Origin: CAZGCA01 sp964524145
GTDB lineage: Bacteria; Hydrogenedentota; CAZGCA01
Assembly: GCA_964524145.1 (NCBI GenBank)
Contig: CAZGCA010000002.1
Coordinates: forward strand, 62,001 to 126,000
Reading direction: 5' to 3'
Length of the DNA stretch: 64,000 nt
Shown here in pieces: positions 17,438 to 25,953 of the stretch. Numbering within the stretch: position 1 is the first letter of the stretch; every line of letters starts with the position of its first letter. Both the position numbers and the translations under genes were made by a program. Below the pieces are notes generated by a model. It did no database searches and was not told where the DNA came from. It worked only from the letters and a program-made list of their open reading frames with translations.

Positions 17438-18607
17438 ATGGTAGCAGTCCGGAAAGGCCAAGATCCGTTCTGTACGACTATCGAGGCGCTGGAGGCAATT
17501 TCGCTCCCTCCGCTCGGGGGACGACGTGTGCTCGTGAAACCCAACGTTGGCCGGGCAACGCCGCCCGGTCTCGGCATAACCACCCATCCGGAAGTGGTTG
17601 CCGCGGTCATCGAGTTTGTCGCAAAACAGCAGCCCGCACGACTCGCGCTCGGCGAAAGCCCGATCATCGGTGTCAAGGCCATCGAGGCCATGGAGGTTGC
17701 CGGCATTGCAGCGGTCGGACGCGAGAGAGGAGTCGAGTTGCTCGATCTGGACGACGGGCCGCCGCTTGAGGTGGCAGTCCCGAACGGCAGGATACTCGAA
17801 TTCGTGAAGCTTACGTCCAAGTGGAAGGAGTTTGACTTCGTCGTCTCGGTGCCCGTCATGAAGACGCACATGCACACGCGCGTCTCGCTCAGCCTCAAGA
17901 ACATGAAAGGAGTTGTCTGGCGCCGAGAGAAGGTGCGGTTCCACCAGTTGCGAACGCGTGAAAACGACTCTACCGATGCGAAGGCGCTCGATTTCGCCAT
18001 TGCCGACCTGGCAACGGTCGCCGCACCCGACCTGGCGGTGATCGACGGGATGATAGGCCAGGAGGGGATGGGACCGAGCGCGGGCACCCCGAAACCTGTC
18101 GGCATCGTTGTCGCCGGCACAAGTTTCCTGGCAGCCGATGCGGTTGCCGCGAGACTGATGGGGTTCGACCCGCGACAAGTTGCGCACCTCCGGCTTGCCG
18201 CCGACCGCGTTCCAGGCACGCTCGACTTCGAAACGATGGAAGTCGATCCCGCGGACTACCTGAAGTTCGCTGTGACGTTCGAGCCGCCCCCGGAAGACAT
18301 CGCCATCGAGTTTCCCAACGTCGAGGTATCGGACTGTGAGTCGTGCAGTGCGTGTCTTTCGACCGTCTCGCTCTTTCTCAAACGGTACTACGGCGAGCTG
18401 GCCGAGATGATCGGCCCGGACGGCAGGCTGTGCATAGCCATAGGGAAAGGCACGCACGAACCCACGAACGACGGCGTTACGGTCTTCGTCGGCAACTGCA
18501 CGGAACGATTTCGCGAGCAGGGGACCCATGTCCAGGGCTGCCCGCCTGTCGCGTCCGACGTTCGGCGAAGCGTGCTCGATGCCCTCTCAGAACGGCGTTC
18601 TTCCTGA
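17438..18607 (+). CDS. DUF362-family protein with C-terminal cysteine cluster
   Basis: The start ATG at 17438 follows GGAGG by five nt and begins one base after the stop of the hydrolase gene, so the two are co-transcribed; an ATG 12 nt upstream lacks such an SD. The DUF362 domain fills the protein (VLVKPNVGRATPPGLGITTHPEVV near the start, PVMKTHMHTRVSLSLKNMKG in the middle, DGMIGQEGMGPSAG later). DUF362 proteins often accompany iron-sulfur domains. Here the C-terminus has DCESCSACLS, then single Cys in VGNCTE and VQGCPP, which could bind a cluster or zinc. The biochemical role of the family is unsettled. Confidence 0.8.
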   Translation: MVAVRKGQDPFCTTIEALEAISLPPLGGRRVLVKPNVGRATPPGLGITTHPEVVAAVIEFVAKQQPARLALGESPIIGVKAIEAMEVAGIAAVGRERGVELLDLDDGPPLEVAVPNGRILEFVKLTSKWKEFDFVVSVPVMKTHMHTRVSLSLKNMKGVVWRREKVRFHQLRTRENDSTDAKALDFAIADLATVAAPDLAVIDGMIGQEGMGPSAGTPKPVGIVVAGTSFLAADAVAARLMGFDPRQVAHLRLAADRVPGTLDFETMEVDPADYLKFAVTFEPPPEDIAIEFPNVEVSDCESCSACLSTVSLFLKRYYGELAEMIGPDGRLCIAIGKGTHEPTNDGVTVFVGNCTERFREQGTHVQGCPPVASDVRRSVLDALSERRSS

Positions 18608-18694
18608 CCCGTGCCTCCCGCATGTTGCTGCTCCTTTCTCCGATAGAGCCGTGCTCGAATCCAGGATGCCGCAGCGGAGCGAGGACGCATCTTG

Positions 18695-18802
18695 TCACGC
18701 TTCCCAAACGGCATACCCAAACCCGGCGCGTCCGAACCCATTACCGTTGTACAACATGTACTTGGCGCCCTCATGTCCGACGACGTGAGGTTTGCCGACC
18801 CC
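18695..18802 (-). pseudogene. C-terminal remnant of a beta-propeller (GH43/GH130-like) protein
   Basis: On the minus strand 35 codons read through to a stop at 18695-18697, ending YNGNGFGRAGFGYAVWEA. An in-frame stop at 18803-18805 closes it upstream, and there is no start signal. This type of ending resembles five-bladed glycosidase-like propeller proteins. I found no longer remnant beyond it. Low certainty: the identity rests on a short motif. Confidence 0.3.
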
Positions 18803-19285
18803 TCAATCTTCTTGTCAAGCAGGATAGGAACCTTAATGCATCACGTGTGCGGGCCGCCTAAGTCATGACTCATTAGTCTGTTAGGTGTACACTCTTCCTG
18901 GCCGTTGGCACTTACCCGAAGCGTATTATCTTAGACTGGCGTTCTTGCATGAGAGGTTTCTTGCGAGGCACGGGCAGCGCCACTAACTTGGCGAAGGATC
19001 TGCTGCCGACTCATTGGGTTCGACGGGACGGGAGACTGTGCATTGGGACTCCTTCGGAGGCTGGGGCGCGGCGTGAAAGACTTCAGGATGCTGCCCCCCT
19101 TTTTATCGGCCGTGGGACCTACCATCCTCTCGGGAAGGCTCGAATAGGAGTGGCAGAACATGACTGCGTAGACAAACCCACGTTTCTGACGCAGACCTAA
19201 CGGGAGTGCGTCCGTAGCTTTTGTGGCTGATTGTATGGTAAGATCGTGTCGCGACGCGGACGACCCTCAAGAGATACAGGAAAAC
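18803..19285. other. Non-coding stretch upstream of the transporter genes
   Basis: No ORF with coding character, no tRNA and no clear sigma70 promoter was seen. An AT-richer part (about 18,860-18,950) includes AGTCATGACT, a 10-bp palindrome. With the remnant at 18695-18802, this region looks like decayed gene space. Confidence 0.4.
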
Positions 19286-21544
19286 GTGATTCGGTCTAGA
19301 CTTCATATCCGGAGAGTACTGTTCTGCCTGCCGTTCTTCCTGCTCTTCCCTCGTTTTGCCGCTCCAGAAACGCGAATAGACCTCTGGGAGTTTCCGAGAT
19401 GGCGCGATAACGAGGATCAGCGCGACCGTTTCGCGTGGATCAAGCGGCAAATAGCCCGTTTCGAGCGACTCCATCCCGATACCGAGGTTGAGCTTACCGA
19501 GCTGACCTGGGAGGGCGGTTACGACAAGAGGCGAATAGCGCTGATGGCCGGTGCCGGCCCGGACGTCTCCTCGGGTCCCATCCCAATAGACGAGATCGAG
19601 GCGGGCTACCTCGAGCCCGCGGACGATTTCATGACGCAGGGAGACCTTGCGGATTACGTTCCGGCAGCGCTCGAGTCGTGGCGGTACAACGGTCGCGTTT
19701 GGGGATGGCCGTGGTTCGTGACCGGCAGCATCATATTTCTCAATCTGGACATCTTCGCGGAACGGGGAGTTACCCCGCCCGGACCCGAGTGGACCTACGC
19801 CGAAATGGTCGAGATCGCACGGAGACTCACCTTCGACCGTGACGGTGGCGGCGGCACGGATGTCTATGGCTTGGGAATGTGCGCGCAACCGGGCGACACG
19901 ACCTTGTACCCGTTCTGGTTGAGGCAGCCCGCCGATTTCCAAGAACAGATGTCTGCACCGGCGACCGTCGAACGGCTCGAAGACCTCATGCGTCTTGCGA
20001 CCGTGGACGGGCTGGCTCCGCCGAGTTCGGGCGGCATGACTTCCGAGGACCTGTGGACGATGTTCGCCCAGGAACGGCGAATCGCCATGGCGCCGTGGGG
20101 TATTTGGGCCGTTCCCGCGCTGCGCAAGCTGGCTGAATCGGTCGGTGAACCGTTCAGGTTCAGCGTTGCGCCGTACCCGGACATTGACGGACCGTCGCAC
20201 AGCATCATCGCCGCCAGCGGGTTTATGGTTTTCAGGCAACCGGACGCCGCCAGGCGAGAAGCCTGCATGGAGTTTGCACGGTTTCTCACGTCGGCCGAGA
20301 ACCAGCGCGCCCTGAGCGGCTACGGCGTGTTTCCTGCGAGGCGATCCGCGGGCGACATCTATCCTGACGATCCGGTGATGCGTGCTGCGGGCGAGATACT
20401 GATAGAAGGAGCGCCGACACCACGAGACGCGAACTGGCCGCGGATCGACGAACGCATCCAGAGACAGGTTCAACTGGCACTTCTCGGCCACAAGGATGCG
20501 GCTGCTGCGCTGCTCGACGCTCGCGACGAGATACGTTCCTTGAAGGACAGAAAGCAGCTCGAATCTAAGAGGGCGATGAGCGTGCTGGTTGTATACCTTG
20601 TGATACTTGTCGCAGGAACAGTGTGTCTGGCCGCGGTGCTGTTCGCGGGACGCGGCCGAGGGGTTGCCCGGCAGGACGCGCAAGCGCGCTCGGCGTACCT
20701 CTTCCTCCTGCCGGGGCTCGCAGCCTTCGCGGTCTTCATCGCGTATCCGGTTGCGCGTGGCATCCTGCTCGCGTTTCAGCACTACCAGCCGGGCCTGGAG
20801 GCGCGGGTCACGTTCGTCGGGCTGGACAACTTCCGGTCGATACTTGCTGACGGCGCGTTTCTGAGAGGGCTCGCAAACACGGTGTTCTATGCGGCAATCG
20901 TCGTCCCGACGAAAGTTGTTGTTGCGCTCATACTCGCGAGCTTGATCTACCCGTTGTCACGGAGAACTGCCGCACTGTTTCGCGGCGCGTTTTACTTGCC
21001 GGGAGTAGCCTCGGTCGTTGTTGTGGCGATGATCTGGCGCTGGCTGTTCAACGAGAACGTGGGGATTCTCAACCAGGCAGTGCAATGGTTCGGCGGCGCG
21101 GGCGTTCCGTGGCTGTCGAGCCCGTCGTACGCGATGAAGAGCGTGGTTCTGACCGGCATGCTCGGCGCTCCGGGCGCTGCAATACTCATATACGTCGCGT
21201 CGATGGCCAGCATCCCGCGCCAGCTTGTCGAGGCGAGCCGCGTTGACGGCGCGGGCGTTGTGCGGAGCTGGTGGCACGTGACGGTACCGCTCCTGCGTCC
21301 CGCAACACTCTTCATCTTCGTCACGACGACCATAGCTTCGCTGCAGATATTCGCGCCCGTCTTGATACTGACCGACGGCGGGCCGGGCTACTCGAGCACG
21401 GTGCTGGTCCACCGTATATACGTGACGGCGTTCCGCGATTTCGATTTTGGCAGCGCATCGGCAATGGCTGTCGTGCTGTTTGTTGTTGTGATGGCGATAT
21501 CGGTCTTCCAATTCCGGCTGTTGCGAACCAGGACGGTCGAGTAG
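19286..21544 (+). CDS. Carbohydrate ABC transporter: solute-binding protein fused to MalF-type permease
   Basis: One chain of 752 aa from GTG 19286 (AGGAAAAC upstream; gives a signal sequence RRVLFCLPFFLLF). The frame can also open at GTG 19223 or ATG 19235. The first ~430 residues are a family 1 extracellular solute-binding protein (GAGPDVSSGPIPIDE, WGWPWFVTGSIIFLNLD, MAPWGIWAVP, FARFLTSAENQRAL). A transmembrane helix (VLVVYLVILVAGTVCLAAVLF) then leads into a six-helix permease with the EAA loop EASRVDGAGVVRSWWHVTVPLL. The binding protein is thus tethered to its own channel, which is unusual. The partner MalG-type gene starts directly after the stop. No ATPase gene lies in the window. Context suggests an amino-sugar ligand. 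Confidence 0.92.
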   Translation: MIRSRLHIRRVLFCLPFFLLFPRFAAPETRIDLWEFPRWRDNEDQRDRFAWIKRQIARFERLHPDTEVELTELTWEGGYDKRRIALMAGAGPDVSSGPIPIDEIEAGYLEPADDFMTQGDLADYVPAALESWRYNGRVWGWPWFVTGSIIFLNLDIFAERGVTPPGPEWTYAEMVEIARRLTFDRDGGGGTDVYGLGMCAQPGDTTLYPFWLRQPADFQEQMSAPATVERLEDLMRLATVDGLAPPSSGGMTSEDLWTMFAQERRIAMAPWGIWAVPALRKLAESVGEPFRFSVAPYPDIDGPSHSIIAASGFMVFRQPDAARREACMEFARFLTSAENQRALSGYGVFPARRSAGDIYPDDPVMRAAGEILIEGAPTPRDANWPRIDERIQRQVQLALLGHKDAAAALLDARDEIRSLKDRKQLESKRAMSVLVVYLVILVAGTVCLAAVLFAGRGRGVARQDAQARSAYLFLLPGLAAFAVFIAYPVARGILLAFQHYQPGLEARVTFVGLDNFRSILADGAFLRGLANTVFYAAIVVPTKVVVALILASLIYPLSRRTAALFRGAFYLPGVASVVVVAMIWRWLFNENVGILNQAVQWFGGAGVPWLSSPSYAMKSVVLTGMLGAPGAAILIYVASMASIPRQLVEASRVDGAGVVRSWWHVTVPLLRPATLFIFVTTTIASLQIFAPVLILTDGGPGYSSTVLVHRIYVTAFRDFDFGSASAMAVVLFVVVMAISVFQFRLLRTRTVE

Positions 21545-22366
21545 ATGTCCAGGAAACTGTCGAAACCTGCTGCGGTCGCGTTTCTGGCGATCTGCGCTGC
21601 GGTCACGCTGTTCCCGATGTGTTGGATGTATTACACGTCGTTCTCGGCGTCGGAAAGCATACAGCGCATCCCGCCGGTGCTCTTCCCGCGCGACTTTACG
21701 TTCGAGAACTACGCGGCGCTTCTCTCTCACTCGGCGATGCCGTTGTGGCTTGTCAACTCGCTTGCCGTCGCCACCGTAATAACAATGGCGCAGCTTCTGT
21801 TCAACAGCATGGCGGGGTTCGCGCTCGGGCGGAAGCAGTTCGTCGGACGCACCGCGATCTTCTGGGTCATCGTTGCGACGATGATGGTGCCTGCACAGGT
21901 GATTGTGGTACCGTTATACCTGATGATGGCCCGGTTTCATATGATAGATTCGCTTTTTGCGCTGATACTGCCGGCTGTTGCCGGTCCGTACGGAATTTTC
22001 CTTATGAAACAGTATCTCGAAGGGCTGCCGCGCGACCTCGAGGACGCGGCCCGGATTGACGGGTGCTCGGAATGGGGCGTGTACCGCCAGGTTATCCTGC
22101 CGCTGTCGAAACCGGTGCTCGGCGTGCTCGCGATATTCGTGTTTATCAGCAACTGGAACGCGTTTCTATGGCCGCTGATAGTACTGAACAGCTCGCAACG
22201 GTACACGCTCACGGTGGGCCTGGCGACGTTGCAGGACAAACATCTGCTGGACTACGGGCTTCTCATGGCGGGCGCGTCGGTGGCAGCGACCCCGCTTATT
22301 GCGGTTTTCCTCATCTTTCAGAAGTTCGCAGTCAAGGGAATCACTGTTGGGGCTTTGAAAGGCTGA
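21545..22366 (+). CDS. MalG-type ABC sugar permease
   Basis: A 273-aa inner-membrane protein with six helices, partner of the fused permease upstream (ATG immediately follows the TAG stop, zero spacing). The EAA loop reads EDAARIDGCSEWGVYRQVILPL, and the C-terminus AVKGITVGALKG is typical of MalG/CUT1 permeases. It would form the translocation heterodimer with the fusion protein and needs an ATPase supplied from elsewhere in the genome (MsmX-like sharing is known in other bacteria). The kinase-MurQ gene follows after 6 nt. Confidence 0.94.
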   Translation: MSRKLSKPAAVAFLAICAAVTLFPMCWMYYTSFSASESIQRIPPVLFPRDFTFENYAALLSHSAMPLWLVNSLAVATVITMAQLLFNSMAGFALGRKQFVGRTAIFWVIVATMMVPAQVIVVPLYLMMARFHMIDSLFALILPAVAGPYGIFLMKQYLEGLPRDLEDAARIDGCSEWGVYRQVILPLSKPVLGVLAIFVFISNWNAFLWPLIVLNSSQRYTLTVGLATLQDKHLLDYGLLMAGASVAATPLIAVFLIFQKFAVKGITVGALKG

Positions 22367-22372
22367 CATTCA

Positions 22373-24214
22373 ATGCAGTATTTCGTGGCCATACAAGGCG
22401 GTGCAACACGCAGTGTCGGAGTTGTCTCCGAGAGCGACGGTGAAGTCACAAAACGCGTGTGCGGCGGCCCGACGAACTTCTACTCGCAGAACAGGTACGA
22501 GATCGTCTCTGCTCTGGGCGAGTTGTTTGATGCACTGCTCGGAGATGTTCCTCGCGCGGAGGTGGTGTCTGTGTGGTTTGCCGCAGCGGGCGCCCAGGAT
22601 GCCGGAGACCGGGAACTGCTGACCGCGGCCTGCAGGCAGTTGGGTATAGGCGGCAGCGTGACTGTCTCGGACGATCTGCGCTCGATTCTCGAAGCCAACG
22701 CGCCAGCCGGCACCCCTGCGATGGTCGTGTTGAGCGGGACGGGCTCCTGCGTGCTCGGCCGAACCGCGGACGGCCGGATGTTGCGTGCGGGCGGCGGAGG
22801 CCACCTGCTGGGCGACGAAGGCAGCGGGTACGCGATCGGACTGGCCGGGTTGAGAGCGGTGTGCCGTGCGTACGAGGAGCGCGGTCCGGCGACGGCAATG
22901 ACCGCTCTTTTGGCAGAGAAGAACGGATTGGCTGACCGCGTGTCGATCATACGATTCGTGGACGCGGCCGGGAAACCGGATATCGCCGACCTTGCCGGAA
23001 TCGTGTGTAAGGCGGCGGAAAGCGGCGACAACGCTGCAAACGATATACTTCGAACACAAGCGGATGCTCTTGCAGCGATCGCATTACATGTCGCGGGGAA
23101 ACTCGATACGCAGGGGGCCGACCTCAGCATCGTGCTGGCAGGCGGTGTGTTGCTGCATCAGCCGATCTATCGCGACCGTGTTACTGGACGTCTGCCCGAA
23201 GGCCTGCCGGGAGCGTGTGTGAAGTTGCAGGAGGTTGAGGGAGCCGTCGGAGGGCTTCGGCTTGCAATCGCGAGCTCGCAGGCGCGCACGCCCCAGGCGG
23301 ATTCGGCATCAAAAGATGTCGAGCCGGTCCTCACCACCGAAAGTCTCAACCCTGCCGCCGCGAGGATAGACGTTGCGTCCCCAACCGAGATTGCGCGGGT
23401 AATGAACGCAGAAGACCAGCGTGTGGCGCGTGCCGTCGGGAAGGTTCTTGACGAGGTTGGAGAGGCGATAGAGTGGACCGCCGAATCGGTGCAGTCAGGC
23501 GGCAGGCTGATTTATGTCGGAGCGGGCACAAGCGGCCGGCTCGGGGTGCTCGACGCTGCCGAGTGTCCGCCGACGTTCAGCACGGAACCGGAGACTGTCC
23601 AGGCCATCATCGCCGGCGGGCCTAAAGCTATCGTGCAGGCTGTCGAAGGTGCGGAAGACGACGAGGGTGCGGGCGCGAATGCGGTGCGCGAGAAAGGTGT
23701 ATGTAATCGGGACACGGTCGTGGGCATATCGGCAAGCGGGACGGCGCCGTTTGTCAGGGGCGCGCTCGAAAAGGCGCAGGAATTGGGCGCGAAAACTGTT
23801 CTTTTGATGTGCAACCGGCCGGGATCAGCGACCGTCCGTGCCGATCTTGTCATATCGCCTGTGGTCGGTCCTGAGGTGATCGCCGGCTCGACACGGCTCA
23901 AATCCGGCACGGCAACGAAACTCGTGCTTAACATGATATCGACGGGCGCGATGATCCGGTGCGGCAAGGTGTACCGCAACATGATGGTTGACCTCCGTCC
24001 GGCATCCGACAAGCTGAAGCGGCGGGCACGGTCGATAGTCCGGAAACTCACCGGGCTCTCGGCCGCGGAAGCTCAGACGCTGCTCGAGTCGGCGGGCAAC
24101 GACCTCAAGGTGGCTGTTGCAATGCACAGACTGAATATCGACCGAGACGAGGCAGCGCGTATTCTTGCCGCCAGCGGCGGATCATTGCGCATGTCGATAG
24201 AACGAGATACGTGA
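22373..24214 (+). CDS. murQ: BadF/BadG-type amino-sugar kinase fused to MurNAc-6-phosphate etherase
   Basis: A 613-aa fusion. Residues 1-300 are an N-acetylhexosamine kinase-like ASKHA domain (SGTGSCVLGR 121-130, GGGHLLGDEGSG 141-152). Its first phosphate motif reads AIQGGATRS, with Gln where Asp is usual, so kinase activity needs checking. Residues ~316-613 are a full-length MurQ: VGAGTSGRLGVLDAAECPPTF (E397) and VEGAEDDE (E425) hold the two likely catalytic glutamates, and the helical C-terminal tail is present. MurQ cleaves the D-lactyl ether of MurNAc-6-P to GlcNAc-6-P, a cytoplasmic step of peptidoglycan recycling. It lies between the transporter and SpoIID/AnmK, consistent with one operon. 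Confidence 0.94.
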   Translation: MQYFVAIQGGATRSVGVVSESDGEVTKRVCGGPTNFYSQNRYEIVSALGELFDALLGDVPRAEVVSVWFAAAGAQDAGDRELLTAACRQLGIGGSVTVSDDLRSILEANAPAGTPAMVVLSGTGSCVLGRTADGRMLRAGGGGHLLGDEGSGYAIGLAGLRAVCRAYEERGPATAMTALLAEKNGLADRVSIIRFVDAAGKPDIADLAGIVCKAAESGDNAANDILRTQADALAAIALHVAGKLDTQGADLSIVLAGGVLLHQPIYRDRVTGRLPEGLPGACVKLQEVEGAVGGLRLAIASSQARTPQADSASKDVEPVLTTESLNPAAARIDVASPTEIARVMNAEDQRVARAVGKVLDEVGEAIEWTAESVQSGGRLIYVGAGTSGRLGVLDAAECPPTFSTEPETVQAIIAGGPKAIVQAVEGAEDDEGAGANAVREKGVCNRDTVVGISASGTAPFVRGALEKAQELGAKTVLLMCNRPGSATVRADLVISPVVGPEVIAGSTRLKSGTATKLVLNMISTGAMIRCGKVYRNMMVDLRPASDKLKRRARSIVRKLTGLSAAEAQTLLESAGNDLKVAVAMHRLNIDRDEAARILAASGGSLRMSIERDT

Positions 24215-24244
24215 AACCCATGCGACGGTTGGGGTGAGGGCGTA

Positions 24245-24301
24245 ATGGCACCGATCAGGAGAGGCGAGCTTATCGGACAATGTTTGGAACCGGATCGATG
24301 A
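24245..24301 (+). CDS. 18-codon ORF translationally coupled to the SpoIID gene
   Basis: ATG 24245 follows GAGGG by four nt and opens MAPIRRGELIGQCLEPDR, ending in TGA at 24299-24301. That stop overlaps the ATG at 24298 in the form ATGA. The arrangement explains how the downstream start, which has no good SD of its own, would be translated by re-initiation. It may be only a translational coupler rather than a functional peptide. Confidence 0.45.
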   Translation: MAPIRRGELIGQCLEPDR

Positions 24302-25950
24302 ACAAAGAAATTCGGACCCTGGTTGTTAAGTGCCTTGGCATTATCCTGGTGGTGATTGCCGTGGCGTCGTGCTTGAGCATTGCCACCAAGTCTGTCTACG
24401 CGCCGCAACAAGAACCTGTACCCCTATCGCATCGCGAGCGAGTCGCTTTGAACGAGTACCTCAGGCTGCGCATCGGGATCGTGACGGGCGAGAAGGAGGT
24501 CACGGTGGTGTCGCCGGTCGCTTTCACTCTTCGCCACTCGCGTGGGCGGTTGCACGTTGAAGGCGGGGAAACCGTCCGATTCCGTATCCGGGAATCGGTG
24601 CCGGCGCAGCTCAGATACCATGTACGTGTCGGCACGCTGACCTCAGCCAGCGGGAACACCGAACAGCAGATCAGGCGGTGGGAAGATCTGGGATACCGGC
24701 CGGAACTCCTGTTGCGAGGCCACGTGTATGTCACGTCTTCGGGTCGAGCGCTCGACACGCGAATGTGGTTGATAAGTGTTGCGTCGTTCGAGAACGAGGA
24801 CGAAGCCCGACAGCTTCAGGAACATCTTTCGGAAGACGGAGTGCCCTCGACGGTAGAGCCCGAACGCTCGCTGCCGCCGCACGGCACCATCGAGGTATCG
24901 CTTGCGGACGGGTCGGGCACGGTCGTCGATGCGCCGATAACAACCCGCAACTCCCAACCGGTCGTCGTCAAGAACGTCAATTTCGGGTTCTGGAACGAGC
25001 GACGTGAGGACAGGACGTACCGCGGCCCTCTCGAGATCGGCATGGACAGCCGGGGACTGCTCCAGGTAGTCGAGACCATCACGGTGGAAGAATACCTGCG
25101 GGGCGTGGTGCCCGCCGAGGTGCCTTCAAAATGGCCGCTTGAAGTGCTGCGCGCCCAGGCAATTATCGCCCGTGGCGAGACGCTTGCAAAGCTCAACGCG
25201 AGGCACTCGGCGGAGGATTTCGACCTGTGCGCCACGGAACACTGCCAGGCGTACGCAGGTGCCGGGTGGGATACGCAAGCAACCGCACGTGCCGTGAAGT
25301 TGACGAAAGGCAGAGCGCTGCTTAACGGAGACCGGATAGTCGACGCGGTCTATTGTATGAACTGCGGCGGGCACACGGAGAACAACGACAACGTCTGGTC
25401 GTCGCCGCCATCGCCCGCGCTGCGCGGTGTGGCGGATTTCGACACGGGCTCATCACGGTTTTCCTCCCCGATATCCGGCGCCCAACTCGTCGAGTGGCTC
25501 ACGACCCGGCCGCGCACCTACTGCTCGAACGTCGACCCCGGCCATGAAGACGATTACCGGTGGCGCGTGACGTATTCCGCTCGGGAGATCGATAAGATGG
25601 TCAACGCGAAATACGATCTCGGAACGATCAAGGAGATTCGACCGCTCGAACGCGGCGTTTCCGGCAAGCTGAAAAGCATCCGGATAGTCGGTTCGAAGGA
25701 CGAGGTAACCGTGCGTAAAGAGCTCCCCATACGCACGCTGTTCGGCGGGTTGTTCAGCGCGATGTTCATCGTCGCGACGCACCGGAATGATGATGGGGTG
25801 CCGGCGAGCTTCGAGTTTGTAGGAGGCGGCCGGGGGCACGGTGTCGGGCTTTGCCAGGACGGTGCGCGCGGGCTCGCCTTGGCGGGTTGGCGTTATGATA
25901 GCATACTGTCGCACTACTACAGCGGCACGAAGATCGTCAAGCTTTACTAA
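24298..25950 (+). CDS. SpoIID/LytB-domain protein, peptidoglycan lytic transglycosylase-like, exported
   Basis: A 550-aa protein starting at ATG 24298, favoured by the ATGA overlap; ATG 24280 is an alternative. It opens with a hydrophobic signal containing VASC, so it may be a lipoprotein. A SPOR-like segment (LISVASFENEDEARQLQEHL) lies near 160-185. The SpoIID domain begins around 250: EEYLRGVVPAEVPSKWPLEVL, with the Glu that is catalytic in B. subtilis SpoIID. It continues DLCATEHCQAYAG and YCMNCGGHTENN, Cys/His sets fitting the zinc site seen in SpoIID, then GRGHGVGLCQDGARGLA. SpoIID cleaves denuded glycan and yields 1,6-anhydroMurNAc ends, the substrate source for the adjacent AnmK. Confidence 0.9.
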   Translation: MNKEIRTLVVKCLGIILVVIAVASCLSIATKSVYAPQQEPVPLSHRERVALNEYLRLRIGIVTGEKEVTVVSPVAFTLRHSRGRLHVEGGETVRFRIRESVPAQLRYHVRVGTLTSASGNTEQQIRRWEDLGYRPELLLRGHVYVTSSGRALDTRMWLISVASFENEDEARQLQEHLSEDGVPSTVEPERSLPPHGTIEVSLADGSGTVVDAPITTRNSQPVVVKNVNFGFWNERREDRTYRGPLEIGMDSRGLLQVVETITVEEYLRGVVPAEVPSKWPLEVLRAQAIIARGETLAKLNARHSAEDFDLCATEHCQAYAGAGWDTQATARAVKLTKGRALLNGDRIVDAVYCMNCGGHTENNDNVWSSPPSPALRGVADFDTGSSRFSSPISGAQLVEWLTTRPRTYCSNVDPGHEDDYRWRVTYSAREIDKMVNAKYDLGTIKEIRPLERGVSGKLKSIRIVGSKDEVTVRKELPIRTLFGGLFSAMFIVATHRNDDGVPASFEFVGGGRGHGVGLCQDGARGLALAGWRYDSILSHYYSGTKIVKLY

Positions 25951-25953
25951 CCA

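Noticed and set aside
19103..20782. 559-codon minus-strand ORF
   Set aside because: It is antisense to the solute-binding/permease fusion, has no SD or domain, and its composition is that of a GC-rich mirror frame.
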